From Lichenicoccus sp963693035 (GTDB taxonomy: Bacteria; Pseudomonadota; Alphaproteobacteria; Acetobacterales; Acetobacteraceae), in NCBI GenBank assembly GCA_963693035.2, contig CAXMMQ010000008.1, positions 248,001-312,000 on the forward strand: a stretch of 64,000 bases of DNA, in the 5' to 3' direction. Below the pieces are notes generated by a model. The model had not been told where the DNA came from, did not search any database, and was given only the letters and a program-made list of their open reading frames with translations. Below are positions 43,312 to 51,768 of the stretch, piece by piece. Both the position numbers and the translations under genes were made by a program. Positions within the stretch are counted from its first letter, which is position 1. Each line of letters begins with the position of its first letter.

Positions 43312-43351
43312 TAGAGACTTCTGCCGATCCACTTCGATCGGAGAGTCTCTA
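43312..43351. terminator. second hairpin between convergent genes
   Basis: tagagact and ccgatc pair with gatcgg and agtctcta around a short loop. The right arm contains the stop codon of the broken alcohol dehydrogenase. The gatcgg cores of the two adjacent hairpins are alike. Confidence 0.5.
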
Positions 43352-44411
43352 GATCTTGATCGCGACCTTCAGCACGCCGTCCTGCTGGTTGGCGAACAGG
43401 TCATAGGCCTGCTCGATCTCCTCGAGATGGAACCGGTGGGTAACCAGGCCGCCGAGATCGACGCGGCCCGGACGAGATCACCGCCAGCATCCGTCGCATG
43501 CGCTCCTTGCCGCCCAGGCAGAGCGTGCTGCGGATCGACTTGTCGCCGAGCCCCGCCGCAAAGGCGTCGAGCGGGATCTTCAGGTCGCTGGAATAGCCGC
43601 CGAGACTCGACAGCACCCCGCCCGGACGCAGCACGCGCAACGCGTTCTCGAAGGTCGCCTGGGTGCCCAGCGCCTCGATGGCGACATCGACGCCGCGCCC
43701 CTCGGTCAGCCCAATGATCGCCTCGACGGGGTTCTCCTGCCTGAAGTCCAGGACCTCGTCGGCGCCCATGCGCCGCGCCATCTCGAGCCGCGCCGGCATC
43801 GTGTCGACCACGATGATGCGGATGGCGCGAGCAGCTTCGCGCCGGCGGCGGCGCACCTCCCGATCGGGCCCTGCGCGAACACCGCCATCGTGTCGCCGAT
43901 CCTGATCTCGCCGCTCTCGGCGCCGGCAAAGCCGGTGGACATGATGTCGGGACACATCAGGACCTGCTCGTCGGTCACGCCGTCATCCACCGGGACAAGG
44001 TTCGCCATCGCGTCCGGCACGCGCAGGAACTCCGCCTGGCAGCCATCGATCGTGTTGCCGAATTTCCAGCCGCCGATCGCCTGCCAGCCATGTCTCGTGC
44101 CCGCGCCGTCCCGCGAGCCGCATCCGCACAGGCAGGCATGGCTCCAAGCCGGACGGCGTATGGCGCCGGCAATGACGCGCTGACCTTCGCGCAAACCAGT
44201 CACGGCCGAGCCGAGCCTCTCGATCAGGCTGACCGGTTCGTGGCCGATCGTGAGCCCTTTCGCGACCGGATACTCGCCCTTGAGGATATGCACGTCGGTG
44301 CCGCAGATCGTGGTCGTGGTGACCCGCATCAGCGCATCCATCGGACCGACCTCGGGGCCGGCTCGTCGTCGAGCACGATGCGGCCCTTCTCGACGAAGAT
44401 CGCCGCGTTCA
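43349..44411 (-). pseudogene. zinc-dependent alcohol dehydrogenase, three frameshifts
   Basis: A full-length medium-chain NAD-dependent alcohol dehydrogenase can be followed from NAAIFVEKGRIVLDDEP to VLKVAIKI, but through three frames. Frame changes are near 44,360 (before EVGPMDALMRV), near 43,828 (before IRIIVVDTMPARLE) and near 43,466 (before VDLGGLVTHRF). Otherwise the sequence is well preserved: catalytic CGTDVHIL, GHEPV, and GEIRIGDTMAVFAQGPIG. Three independent one-base indels in a conserved gene suggest either very recent inactivation or assembly errors. It is convergent with an aldehyde dehydrogenase gene. Confidence 0.8.
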
Positions 44412-44560
44412 TTTCCACAGCAATTGGCTTGTTTCCCGTCTTCCCAAAACAGGACTGCAATCATGTTCAAGACAGCGTCCGTATCGTCCCGAACTTCGCG
44501 CCGGGCTGAGGGCAGTATGCGCCGTCGGCCAGCCGCGTCCGCCATGCGTGCGGAGAAAAT

Positions 44561-46060
44561 TCAGGCGGCAAACGCTGCAGCGGCGCTCCGGCACAGGAGC
44601 AGCCAGAGCGCCGGATCGAAATCGTTCGCGTTGCTCAGCGAGATCGTGCGCAGGGTGCCGCGCAGCAGCCGGTCGGACACCCACTCGACATCGCCAGGCC
44701 GGTGTGCGTCATCCTCCGGCGTGACCCAGAGCAGCCTGCACGCCGCACCGAACCGGTTCAGGGCCGCGTGCAGGGCCAGCACCTCATGCGGATCCTGCGT
44801 GACGGCGCGCTTGTAGACGAAGATCTTTTCGCCATCCTCGAGATCCTCGCGCAGCTTGCGCGCCAGGTAGCGGGTCTTGGCCTCGTTGTCGCGCAGCACG
44901 TCGGCCGCATCGCTGTCATGCTGGTAGCGGAAGGTGTGATAAGCGACGCCGTAGATGCGGTCCTGTATCCAGTATTCGCCGCCGACGACGATGGTGCGCA
45001 GCGAGCCGGGCTCGCCGAGCCTGCCGAAATCGTCATCGAGCAGACGGATCAGCCGGTACGCGTCGCCAAGACCGGCAAACCGCAGCAGGCCGACCGGCTC
45101 GGCGCCAAAATGTCGTTGCACCAGCCCGAACTCGCAGTTGTCGCCGATATTCTCGAACAGCAGCATCAGTTCTGCATCGGAGCGTTGCCCGGCTGCCAGC
45201 GCCGTGCCGAGCGAGAGATCGAGCCCGGCCAGGTCGAAGCCGTCCGCGTGATGGAACTCGAGGGAGAGCGACCCGGGTTCGGAGCGGCCGGGCGGCAGCC
45301 AGAACGCGTATCGCGCTCCGTCGCGCTGCCAGCCCGGATCAAGGACCGCAGTGCCGATCGGCCGGCCGTCGGCCAGGATGCGTACGAGGTCCGGCGACTG
45401 CCCCGGCGCGATCGCGGGCTGCCCCTGCAACGGCACCAGGGTGACGCTCAGAAGCTGGCGGGACGAAGCGGGCACCATCGCCAGCCGGGCCATGGCGGGC
45501 GACGAGACCGCCCGCGGCTGGGTGCCCTCTTGGCGCGACCAGCCATCGCCGAAGGTGAACGCCATGGTCCCCGCATCGCTCGTGCCATCGACCGGATGAC
45601 GCGCATACGGATGCAGGCCGTGCGGCGCCTCGAACATCATCGGGACATAGGCGCGGGACGGTGGCGAGAGGCCGAGGATCTCCCGGCGCAGGCGGGCCTC
45701 GATGAACTGCAACCCGTCGCCGATCAGGCCTTCCGGCCCGGCCACGCCGCTGTCCTGCACCGAGCCCCGCAGCGCCGCACGCTCGCCAGGTTCGAGGTCG
45801 GACAGCCGGTCGCCGAGCCGCCTGCCGTCCTGCGACACGATCCAGGTCGCCTGTGCGCCATCCGGCCGCTCGAAGGTCAGCAGGTCGGCAAAGGCCAGTC
45901 CCGCATAGGCCAGCATCGGCGTCCACCCGGCGCCGAAATCCGCGACCGGGCTCGCGTCGCGATGCTTCAGGACAACGGCCTGCCGCTCGCCCCGGCGCAG
46001 ATGCCAGAGCCGGTCGGACCGGAACACCGGATCGAGCAGCAGATGCCTGTACGCGACCAA
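44561..46060 (-). CDS. uncharacterised 499-aa protein with C-terminal DUF1796-like region
   Basis: 499 aa, no signal peptide. Residues ~1-290 are unrecognised; they contain MMFEAPHGLHPYARHPVDG and a FWLPPGRSEPGSLSLEFHHA stretch that may be a beta domain. Residues ~300-490 start with LFENIGDNCEFGLVQRHFGA and include GGEYWIQDRIYGVAYHTFRY and EKIFVYKRAVTQDP. This resembles DUF1796-type putative cysteine peptidases, the Cys of GDNCEFG being the candidate nucleophile. That assignment is tentative. TTG start at 46,060. Homologous regions occur near glycan-synthesis genes in related bacteria, as I recall; here no such gene is adjacent. Confidence 0.6.
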   Translation of the reverse strand: MVAYRHLLLDPVFRSDRLWHLRRGERQAVVLKHRDASPVADFGAGWTPMLAYAGLAFADLLTFERPDGAQATWIVSQDGRRLGDRLSDLEPGERAALRGSVQDSGVAGPEGLIGDGLQFIEARLRREILGLSPPSRAYVPMMFEAPHGLHPYARHPVDGTSDAGTMAFTFGDGWSRQEGTQPRAVSSPAMARLAMVPASSRQLLSVTLVPLQGQPAIAPGQSPDLVRILADGRPIGTAVLDPGWQRDGARYAFWLPPGRSEPGSLSLEFHHADGFDLAGLDLSLGTALAAGQRSDAELMLLFENIGDNCEFGLVQRHFGAEPVGLLRFAGLGDAYRLIRLLDDDFGRLGEPGSLRTIVVGGEYWIQDRIYGVAYHTFRYQHDSDAADVLRDNEAKTRYLARKLREDLEDGEKIFVYKRAVTQDPHEVLALHAALNRFGAACRLLWVTPEDDAHRPGDVEWVSDRLLRGTLRTISLSNANDFDPALWLLLCRSAAAAFAA

Positions 46061-46102
46061 CCGGGAACCCCTATGCGGTGCACGCTAGCAGGTCGCGACC
46101 GC

Positions 46103-46158
46103 AGACTGCCAGCGCGAGACTGTCAGCGCGAGACTGCCAGCGCGAGACTACCAGCGCA
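46103..46158. repeat. four tandem 14-bp repeats at a gene end
   Basis: Units agactgccagcgcg, agactgtcagcgcg, agactgccagcgcg, agactaccagcgca. The last unit contains the stop codon of the minus-strand gene that ends at 46,148, so the array looks like serial duplication of that gene's 3' end. Confidence 0.85.
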
Positions 46159-47509
46159 GCCAGACCGACCGATCATTGTCGTAGACGAAGCCGATCGGGG
46201 TTGCGGGCGTGATCGTCGTCGCGGCCCCGGCTAACGTAGTACCGCCTGGCACAGTCAGGCTCAGCGTGGTCACCGTGCACTCGGAACCGATCCTATAGTG
46301 CTGCTTCGGCAGCGGCAGCGTCGGCATGACCACGGTGATTGCCGCGATGGTGCCGCTGCAGACCAGGATCATGCCGGTCGAGCCGTTGGCCGCGGTCTGC
46401 GTGCTGCCGCTGGGAGCACCCACCGGCGTCACCGAGCTGTCGACGATGCCGCCCTTCGGACTGATGGTGAACAGCGCCCTGGTGGTCGGCGTCAGCCCGT
46501 TCGGGTTGATCCCCTGCATGATCGCGGTGCTGTAGGCACCCTGGTAGATCGTGCCGACTGAGTGGGTGCCGTGATCGTTGCCGAAGGTGGTCGCCGACGA
46601 GATCGACAGCATGTCGTCATTGACGGACGAGACGCTCTCGACCCCCTCCAGCCAGCCCGCGCCGCTGATGCCGGCGCCGATGAACAGCCCGGCACTCATG
46701 TTCTGGTTGCCATTATTGCCGAGCCATACGCCGTAGCCGCCGACATTGGCGGAGAAGTTAGCGACATCGATCTCGATGCCGTGGATCGAGCCGTTCGATC
46801 CCGCCTCGGCCTCGACGATGAAGTTGCCGCCCCAGGCCTGGCCGCCGGAGCCTGGCCCCTGGTGCGCGGTGAGGTCGACCGAGGCTGCGATGCCGGTGAA
46901 TTGCTGGGCGGCGGTGCTGGTCGAGAAGGTCACCGTGGCGCCCGGCGGCAGGTCGGCCAGCGTCGGGGCGGACAGGCTTAGGACGGTGCCGCTGGCGCCG
47001 ACCGAATAGCCGGTGATGGTCTCGCCCGCCGGCAGCGCGCCGGCCACCGAGGAAGCGAGCGAGCTCAGCGTCCTGACCGCGCCGATCGCGGGCGTGGTGC
47101 TGATGTTGGCGGTGGCGGCCTGGTTGTTGATGGTGATCGCGCTGCTGCCGGGTCCGGCATCGGCGGATACGGTGAGCGGCGGGCTCGCATAGTCAACGAT
47201 GCCGCCCTTCAACCCGAAGATCGCGGCCGCTCCGCCGACGAACGGAATGCTCGGCGTGTACTGCATGCAGACGCCGGACGGGCTGGTGAGCTGCCCGGTC
47301 TGCGGGGCCTGGCACAGCACCGAGCCCTGGGTGAGGAAGGCACCTGCGGAATCGTTCACCAGCAGCGAGGTGTTGACGTTGCTGAACGCACCGGCGCCGG
47401 CCTTGGAGAACACCGGCTGGGCCAGGACGGCAGGCGTTCCCAGCAACGGGACCAGGGCGGTCGCCAGGACAGGAATGAGCGCAGCCGAACGCGGACGCGG
47501 GATCCACAT
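46148..47509 (-). CDS. exported Ser/Gly/Thr-rich protein of unknown function
   Basis: About 453 aa. A signal peptide (IPRPRSAALIPVLATALVPL then LGTPAVLAQ) precedes a low-charge, beta-rich mature sequence. KGGIVD occurs twice (GLKGGIVDYASPP and SPKGGIVDSSVTP). The middle has GIEIDVANFSANVGGYGVWL and NAN-type turns reminiscent of phage tail fibre or pectate-lyase-like beta-helix surface proteins. No catalytic motif seen. The ATG at 47,509 is preferred; one at 47,536 adds nine residues. Ends in the 14-bp repeat array. Confidence 0.65.
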   Translation of the reverse strand: MWIPRPRSAALIPVLATALVPLLGTPAVLAQPVFSKAGAGAFSNVNTSLLVNDSAGAFLTQGSVLCQAPQTGQLTSPSGVCMQYTPSIPFVGGAAAIFGLKGGIVDYASPPLTVSADAGPGSSAITINNQAATANISTTPAIGAVRTLSSLASSVAGALPAGETITGYSVGASGTVLSLSAPTLADLPPGATVTFSTSTAAQQFTGIAASVDLTAHQGPGSGGQAWGGNFIVEAEAGSNGSIHGIEIDVANFSANVGGYGVWLGNNGNQNMSAGLFIGAGISGAGWLEGVESVSSVNDDMLSISSATTFGNDHGTHSVGTIYQGAYSTAIMQGINPNGLTPTTRALFTISPKGGIVDSSVTPVGAPSGSTQTAANGSTGMILVCSGTIAAITVVMPTLPLPKQHYRIGSECTVTTLSLTVPGGTTLAGAATTITPATPIGFVYDNDRSVWLRW

Positions 47510-47687
47510 CGTTTTCAAACTCCGGGTTGGTCGCATGCAGGCTGGGGCGGGACGCCAGGCATGATGCCGCGGCGGCCATGCGAAAAGGGCACCGGCAGGC
47601 TGTCGCCCATCGGTGCTTCGCGTTATTGTTTCAGTATCGCATCAATCTAGCATGCGCCGGACCCGCCGGTAAAGCGGCCTGCGCCTC

Positions 47688-47796
47688 AGGCGGAGCGCTT
47701 ACGCCGAACCAACCGCTAGGCGGACCGCTTACGCCGAACCAACCGCTAGGCGGACCGCTTACGCCGAACCAACCGCTAGGCGGACCGCTTACGCCG
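47688..47796. repeat. 30-bp tandem repeat array at the 3' end of mucR
   Basis: Three identical 30-bp units (47,701-47,790) plus a 13-bp and a 6-bp partial unit. Read on the minus strand each unit carries the last codons and stop of the MucR gene (cgtaagcggtccgcctag) plus a twelve-base linker. The array is therefore a duplication of the gene's own end and extends past the functional stop. Confidence 0.9.
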
Positions 47797-48264
47797 TCCG
47801 CGCGGCCGCGGCGCGTCCTCGGCGGGCTCCTCCGCCTCCGGCTCGATCTCCTCGCGCCCGGGCGCCGCGTTCTTGCGTCCCAGCCCGATCTCGCGCGCCA
47901 GCGTGGAGCGGCGCTCCGCATAGTTCGGCGCCACCATCGGATAATCCGGCGGCAGCGACCAGCGCTCGCGGTAGCGCTCCGGGGTCAGACCATAGGCGGA
48001 TTGCAGATGACGCTTCAGCATCTTCAGCTTTTTGCCGTCCTCGAGGCAGATGATGTAGTCCGGGAACACCGACCGCTTGACCGGAACCGCCGGCTGCGGC
48101 TTCTCCGGCTCCACCAGCGGTTGCCCGGCGCTGGCCAATGCCTGATAGACCTGACGGATCAAGGGTGTCAGCCCCTCCGCGCCGATCGTGTTGTTGGACA
48201 CGTGCGCGGACACGATCTGGGCCGTGAGCGCCAGGATCGGCTGAGCTTCATCCTCGATTGACAT
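47776..48264 (-). CDS. MucR/Ros-family transcriptional regulator
   Basis: 162 aa. The zinc-finger region reads IICLEDGKKLKMLKRHLQSA then YGLTPERYRERW. The MucR ligand pattern C-x2-D-x9-H is present (C73, D76, H86), but the last histidine position is alanine (A90). The C-terminus is a basic/acidic tail ending RPRGRRKRSA. MucR proteins control exopolysaccharide, motility and cell-cycle genes in alphaproteobacteria. The final codons lie inside the tandem array described at 47,688. Confidence 0.9.
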   Translation of the reverse strand: MSIEDEAQPILALTAQIVSAHVSNNTIGAEGLTPLIRQVYQALASAGQPLVEPEKPQPAVPVKRSVFPDYIICLEDGKKLKMLKRHLQSAYGLTPERYRERWSLPPDYPMVAPNYAERRSTLAREIGLGRKNAAPGREEIEPEAEEPAEDAPRPRGRRKRSA

Positions 48265-48430
48265 CTTAACTCCAAAAGTCCCGGCGCGATGGTAGAAGCT
48301 GGTTACAGCACGACCAGAGCAATACCGACAAGAACGCGGGGCCAGGAACCAGTGGATTTGCGGACGTTATTCATACGGAAGTGTCGCACTATCATCACAT
48401 GCGCTTCGTAAGCGTGTGCAGGCGCCCCCA

Positions 48431-48784
48431 TCACATCCGCTTCCGGGCAAGCCTTCGCCGAGCCGACCGGTGCATGCGCCGGCGCAGGGTCCGAACCGTC
48501 CAGCCGATGGCGAGCAGTGCCAGCGTCACCAGCAGGGCGAACAGCACCGCTCCCGCGAGGAACCAGCTCCCGGCGACGACCGGCGACTGCCCGACCGGCC
48601 GCAGGCTCGCCGGCCCGTATTGCACGGCAAGCGCCTCCAGGATCAGTCCGCCGGCCAGCGGGACCGGCCAGCGCCACTCGACCAGCGGTCGCCACACCCG
48701 CGGGCGCCGGGCGCCGCAGTTCGGACATCTCGACGCACTGGCATTGTACTGGACGTGGCAGGAAGGGCAGATGACGTGCGGCAT
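48431..48784 (-). CDS. zinc-ribbon membrane protein
   Basis: 117 aa. Begins with a zinc ribbon, CPSCHVQY and CPNCGARRP (four cysteines), then a hydrophobic hairpin (PLAGGLILEALAVQYG and SWFLAGAVLFALLVTLALLA) and a strongly basic end (RRRMHRSARRRLARKRM). Small double-membrane-span zinc-ribbon proteins of this type are common but uncharacterised. ATG at 48,784. Confidence 0.75.
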   Translation of the reverse strand: MPHVICPSCHVQYNASASRCPNCGARRPRVWRPLVEWRWPVPLAGGLILEALAVQYGPASLRPVGQSPVVAGSWFLAGAVLFALLVTLALLAIGWTVRTLRRRMHRSARRRLARKRM

Positions 48785-48870
48785 ACCAGGCGGCCACTCT
48801 CTAGGGTTTCCGCCGTGACCTTAACACAACCGCGCAGCGACTCCTCCCGGCGACGCCCGACCCTGAAGTG

Positions 48871-49608
48871 ATGCCGCCGATCCATCCCGAGACCGCCAAC
48901 TTCGCGGGCCTGTCCGGCGCCTTCCTGCTGGCCTTCCCGGCGCTGTTCTCGATCGTGAACCCGCTCGGGGCCGCCCTCGTCTTCGCCGAGGTGACCCAGG
49001 GTCGCAGCGGCGTCGAGCGCGCCCTGCTGGCACGCAGGGTCGGCTGGTACGGCTTCCTGATCCTGTTCGTGTCGCTCTGGGGCGGGGGCGCCCTGCTGCA
49101 TTTCTTCGGCATCACGATCGGCGCGCTGCGGATCGCCGGCGGCCTCGTCGTTGCGGTGCGGGCCTGGGGCCTGCTGCAGGCGCCCGAGGTCTACGAGGCC
49201 CACAAGGAGCGGCAGGCGAGCCAGGACGGCCGCACCGCCGCCACCGAGGATGTCGGCGAGGTCGCCTTCTTCCCGCTGACCATGCCGTTCACGGTCGGGC
49301 CGGGCAGCATCTCGGTCGCCATTGCATTGAGCGCCGAACGCCCGCAGGCCGGCGGGATCGTGGCGCTGGCCTCGTTCGGCTTCGGGACCACCCTCGCCGC
49401 CGCCCTGGTGTGCATCATCGTGGTCTTCGTCTATCGCGGCGCCGATCGGGTTGTCCGGCTGCTCGGGCACTCGGGGGCGAGAATCGTCACCCGCCTCGCC
49501 GCGCTGATCCTGCTGAGCATCGGCGTGCAGATCGTGGCGTCCGGGGTCCAGGACATCCTGGGACCCGTGCTGGCGGCTGCCTGGCAGGGTCAGACTAACA
49601 TCCGCTAA
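48871..49608 (+). CDS. MarC-family integral membrane protein
   Basis: 245 aa with six predicted helices. Matches the MarC/YhgN/SnatA family: FPALFSIVNPLGAALVF in helix 1 and FFPLTMPFTVGPGSISVAIA in the middle repeat, the two characteristic NPxG / PxTxGPG motifs. Some members transport amino acids; MarC itself is not an antibiotic resistance protein. ATG at 48,871. Stands alone. Confidence 0.9.
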   Translation: MPPIHPETANFAGLSGAFLLAFPALFSIVNPLGAALVFAEVTQGRSGVERALLARRVGWYGFLILFVSLWGGGALLHFFGITIGALRIAGGLVVAVRAWGLLQAPEVYEAHKERQASQDGRTAATEDVGEVAFFPLTMPFTVGPGSISVAIALSAERPQAGGIVALASFGFGTTLAAALVCIIVVFVYRGADRVVRLLGHSGARIVTRLAALILLSIGVQIVASGVQDILGPVLAAAWQGQTNIR

Positions 49609-49736
49609 CGGCACCCTGGCAGATCCGGCCGGAGGAGTATTCGCAGGACGATGCTGGCCCCGTTAAAAATACGTTCTGAAACAGTATCGAGTTGTCTTTT
49701 TGTTAGTGCAAAGGCATCTACACCTCACCGGACGCG
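49609..49736. other. A/T-richer intergenic segment
   Basis: Holds ccgttaaaaatacgttctgaaacagtatcg and a tctttttgttag run, clearly lower in GC than the flanks. It could hold the marC terminator region and a promoter for the small genes to the right. No motif assigned. Confidence 0.3.
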
Positions 49737-50009
49737 GTGTCGCCGGCGACAGAGCGAGACTTCAGCCAGCTTCTTGAACGGACTTCCAAGCCAGGGTTTC
49801 GGCAGCACATTATGCAACATTTCTTTCAGCGCCCGCGCAAGCGTTTCAACGGCCTCGCCTGGACCGTCCTGATCGGCTTCAGGACCGTTGCCGGCCCGTT
49901 CCGTTTCGGAAACGATGCCGACTACGCCATTGCCAAGCTGGCGACCGACAGGTTTTTTCAGGCTGCCCTCGTCAGACCGGGCCGGTGCAGCCTGGCGGCG
50001 TGGACATGA
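49737..50009 (+). CDS. possible 90-aa protein
   Basis: Weak candidate. 90 codons with FQRPRKRFNGLAWTVLIGF in the middle and no recognisable family. Starts with a GTG; an internal ATG at the MQHFFQRP segment is an alternative. The main support is that its TGA overlaps the ATG of the next small gene in an ATGA. Could be spurious. Confidence 0.3.
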   Translation: MSPATERDFSQLLERTSKPGFRQHIMQHFFQRPRKRFNGLAWTVLIGFRTVAGPFRFGNDADYAIAKLATDRFFQAALVRPGRCSLAAWT

Positions 50010-50143
50010 CCGGGCTGTTCGGCGGCCATGATCCCGTTGCCATAACAGCCTTGGTCATGGCGGTGCCGATCTTCCTGTTCGGCCTGGCCCTCGGCATCTG
50101 GACGAAGCTCGACAAGCCTCCCCGCGAGGGCTCCTTCTGGTAG
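50006..50143 (+). CDS. 45-aa single-pass membrane protein
   Basis: 45 aa: MTGLFGGHDPVAIT, then a transmembrane helix (ALVMAVPIFLFGLALGIW) and the charged end TKLDKPPREGSFW. Composition and topology look like a real small membrane protein, similar in style to tiny respiratory or transport subunits. No family assigned. Overlaps the preceding candidate by four bases. Confidence 0.5.
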   Translation: MTGLFGGHDPVAITALVMAVPIFLFGLALGIWTKLDKPPREGSFW

Positions 50144-50215
50144 CGCCTTTCCGGCCAGTGCTTCCAGTCGCTTCCTGAAATCTTTCACAATCCTCGATCT
50201 GAAAGATCAGCCATC

Positions 50216-51259
50216 ATGGCCGCTCAGATGAAACCCCTCGACATCGTCGAAGGCAGCCTGCTCTCCGCGCAGAGCGGCAAGATCCTCAAGCCGTATCCCG
50301 CCTTCTCCGTGTTCCACGAGCCTTGGTGGCTCGATGCGGTCACCGACGGCAACTGGCGGCAGGCGGAGGTCCGCCAGGGCGGCACGCTGGTCGGCACCAT
50401 GCCCTACATCATTGACCGTCGCTTCGGTTGCGACATCTCGATGATGCCGCTGATGACGCGCACGCTCGGACCGGTCGTCAAGCCGGGTTCCGGCAAGCCG
50501 GCCTCGGAGTTCCGCCGCCGCACCGAGATCATCGAGCAGCTCATCGGCCAGTTGCCGAAGGCCTCGGTGTTCGAGCAGCGGTTCGACCCGGCTGTCACCG
50601 ACGTCCTCAAGTTCCAGGAGGCGGGTTTTGCCTGCTCGGTCGAGTACACCTTCCGCACCCAGCCGGGCCAGGCCGCTTCCGACATGTGGTCCTCCATGCT
50701 GGACAAGACACGCAACCTGATACGCAGCGCGACCAAGGAAGGCCTGACGGCGCGTCGCATCGAGGATGCCGACATATTCTGCGACTTCTACGAGAGCATG
50801 CTGCAGGATCGTGGCCGCCAGAACCTCTACACCACGGACGCCATGCAGCGCGGCTGCCGGGAAGCGCTGCGGCGCGACGCCGGCGCGGCTCTCGGTGCCT
50901 ACGACGCCGACGGAGTCCTGCAGGCGGCGATCTTCCTGGTCTGGGACAAATCCACCTCGTACTATCTTCTCACCACCCGGCAGCCGAAGGCGCATAGCGG
51001 GGCCGTCAGCCTGCTGCTCTGGCAGGGCATGCAGGATGCCGCGGCAACCGGACGGGTGTTCGACTTCGATGGAATCGCCACGCCCGGGATCGCGAAGTTC
51101 CTCAGCGGCTTCGGTGGCTCGCTGCATTCGCGCATGACGGTGAGCAAGACCGACATGACGTTCCGGGTGCGCCGCTTCCTGACCGAACGGGCGCATGTCC
51201 CGGCTTTCGTCTGGAACGGCGCGCCGAAGCGCTCGAACGCAGTGGAGACCGCCGCCTGA
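50216..51259 (+). CDS. GNAT/FemAB-like N-acyltransferase
   Basis: 347 aa. Organised as two GNAT-like halves of the FemAB/Acetyltransf_6 type: FHEPWWLDAVTDGNWRQAEV and GTLVGTMPYIIDRRFG early, then MLDKTRNLIRSATKEGL, FYESMLQDRGRQNLY, GAYDADGVLQAAIFLVWD and FDFDGIATPGIAKFLSGFGG. The last is the typical FDf.G....gi..fK.gFGg ending. Substrate unknown; relatives act in polysaccharide or peptidoglycan modification. Stands alone. Confidence 0.82.
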   Translation: MAAQMKPLDIVEGSLLSAQSGKILKPYPAFSVFHEPWWLDAVTDGNWRQAEVRQGGTLVGTMPYIIDRRFGCDISMMPLMTRTLGPVVKPGSGKPASEFRRRTEIIEQLIGQLPKASVFEQRFDPAVTDVLKFQEAGFACSVEYTFRTQPGQAASDMWSSMLDKTRNLIRSATKEGLTARRIEDADIFCDFYESMLQDRGRQNLYTTDAMQRGCREALRRDAGAALGAYDADGVLQAAIFLVWDKSTSYYLLTTRQPKAHSGAVSLLLWQGMQDAAATGRVFDFDGIATPGIAKFLSGFGGSLHSRMTVSKTDMTFRVRRFLTERAHVPAFVWNGAPKRSNAVETAA

Positions 51260-51287
51260 CGCGGTCGCGCACGCAAAACGGGCCGCT

Positions 51288-51758
51288 TCAAACCCGATGG
51301 ATTGGATCGACCCAGGCGACGGCCTCCGGCTTCTCGACCGGCTCGATATCGAGATTGACCACGACCGCCTCGCTGTCGCTCCGGACCAGCACGCATTCCA
51401 GCGTCTCGTCGGTCAGCGCGTTGATCTCCTGGTGCGGCACGTAGGGTGGCACGAAGATGAAGTCGCCGGGCCCCGCTTCCGCGCTAAATTCCAGCGCCTC
51501 GCCCCAGCGCACCCGGGCTTGCCCGCGCAGCACATAGATCACGCTCTCCAGCGAACCGTGATGATGCGCGCCGGTCCTAGCGTTCGGGTGGATGCTTACC
51601 GTGCCGGCCCAGATCTTCTGCGCGCCGACCCGGGCGAAGTTGATCGCGGCCGCCCGGTCCATGCCCGGCGTCTGCGCGGTGTTCGGATCGAGCTGGTCGG
51701 CGCGTATGACCTGGACGCCGTGATGCTTCCAGTCGTGGCTGCGCGCCTGGTCCGTCAT
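51288..51758 (-). CDS. cupin-domain protein of the polyol locus
   Basis: 156 aa. Cupin motif 1 is ARTGAHHHGSLESVIYVLRG and motif 2 PGDFIFVPPYVPHQEINA, giving metal-binding histidines and a Glu. The VVNLDIEPVEKPEAV tail is family-specific. It is the last gene of the minus-strand polyol operon, ten bases after the RpiB-like isomerase. It could be an epimerase- or isomerase-type accessory enzyme or a small-molecule binder; not determined. Confidence 0.78.
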   Translation of the reverse strand: MTDQARSHDWKHHGVQVIRADQLDPNTAQTPGMDRAAAINFARVGAQKIWAGTVSIHPNARTGAHHHGSLESVIYVLRGQARVRWGEALEFSAEAGPGDFIFVPPYVPHQEINALTDETLECVLVRSDSEAVVVNLDIEPVEKPEAVAWVDPIHRV

Positions 51759-51768
51759 GCCCGAACCG

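Noticed and set aside
47688..47796. CRISPR array
   Set aside because: Units are contiguous with no spacers between them; the array is a tandem duplication of the mucR end.
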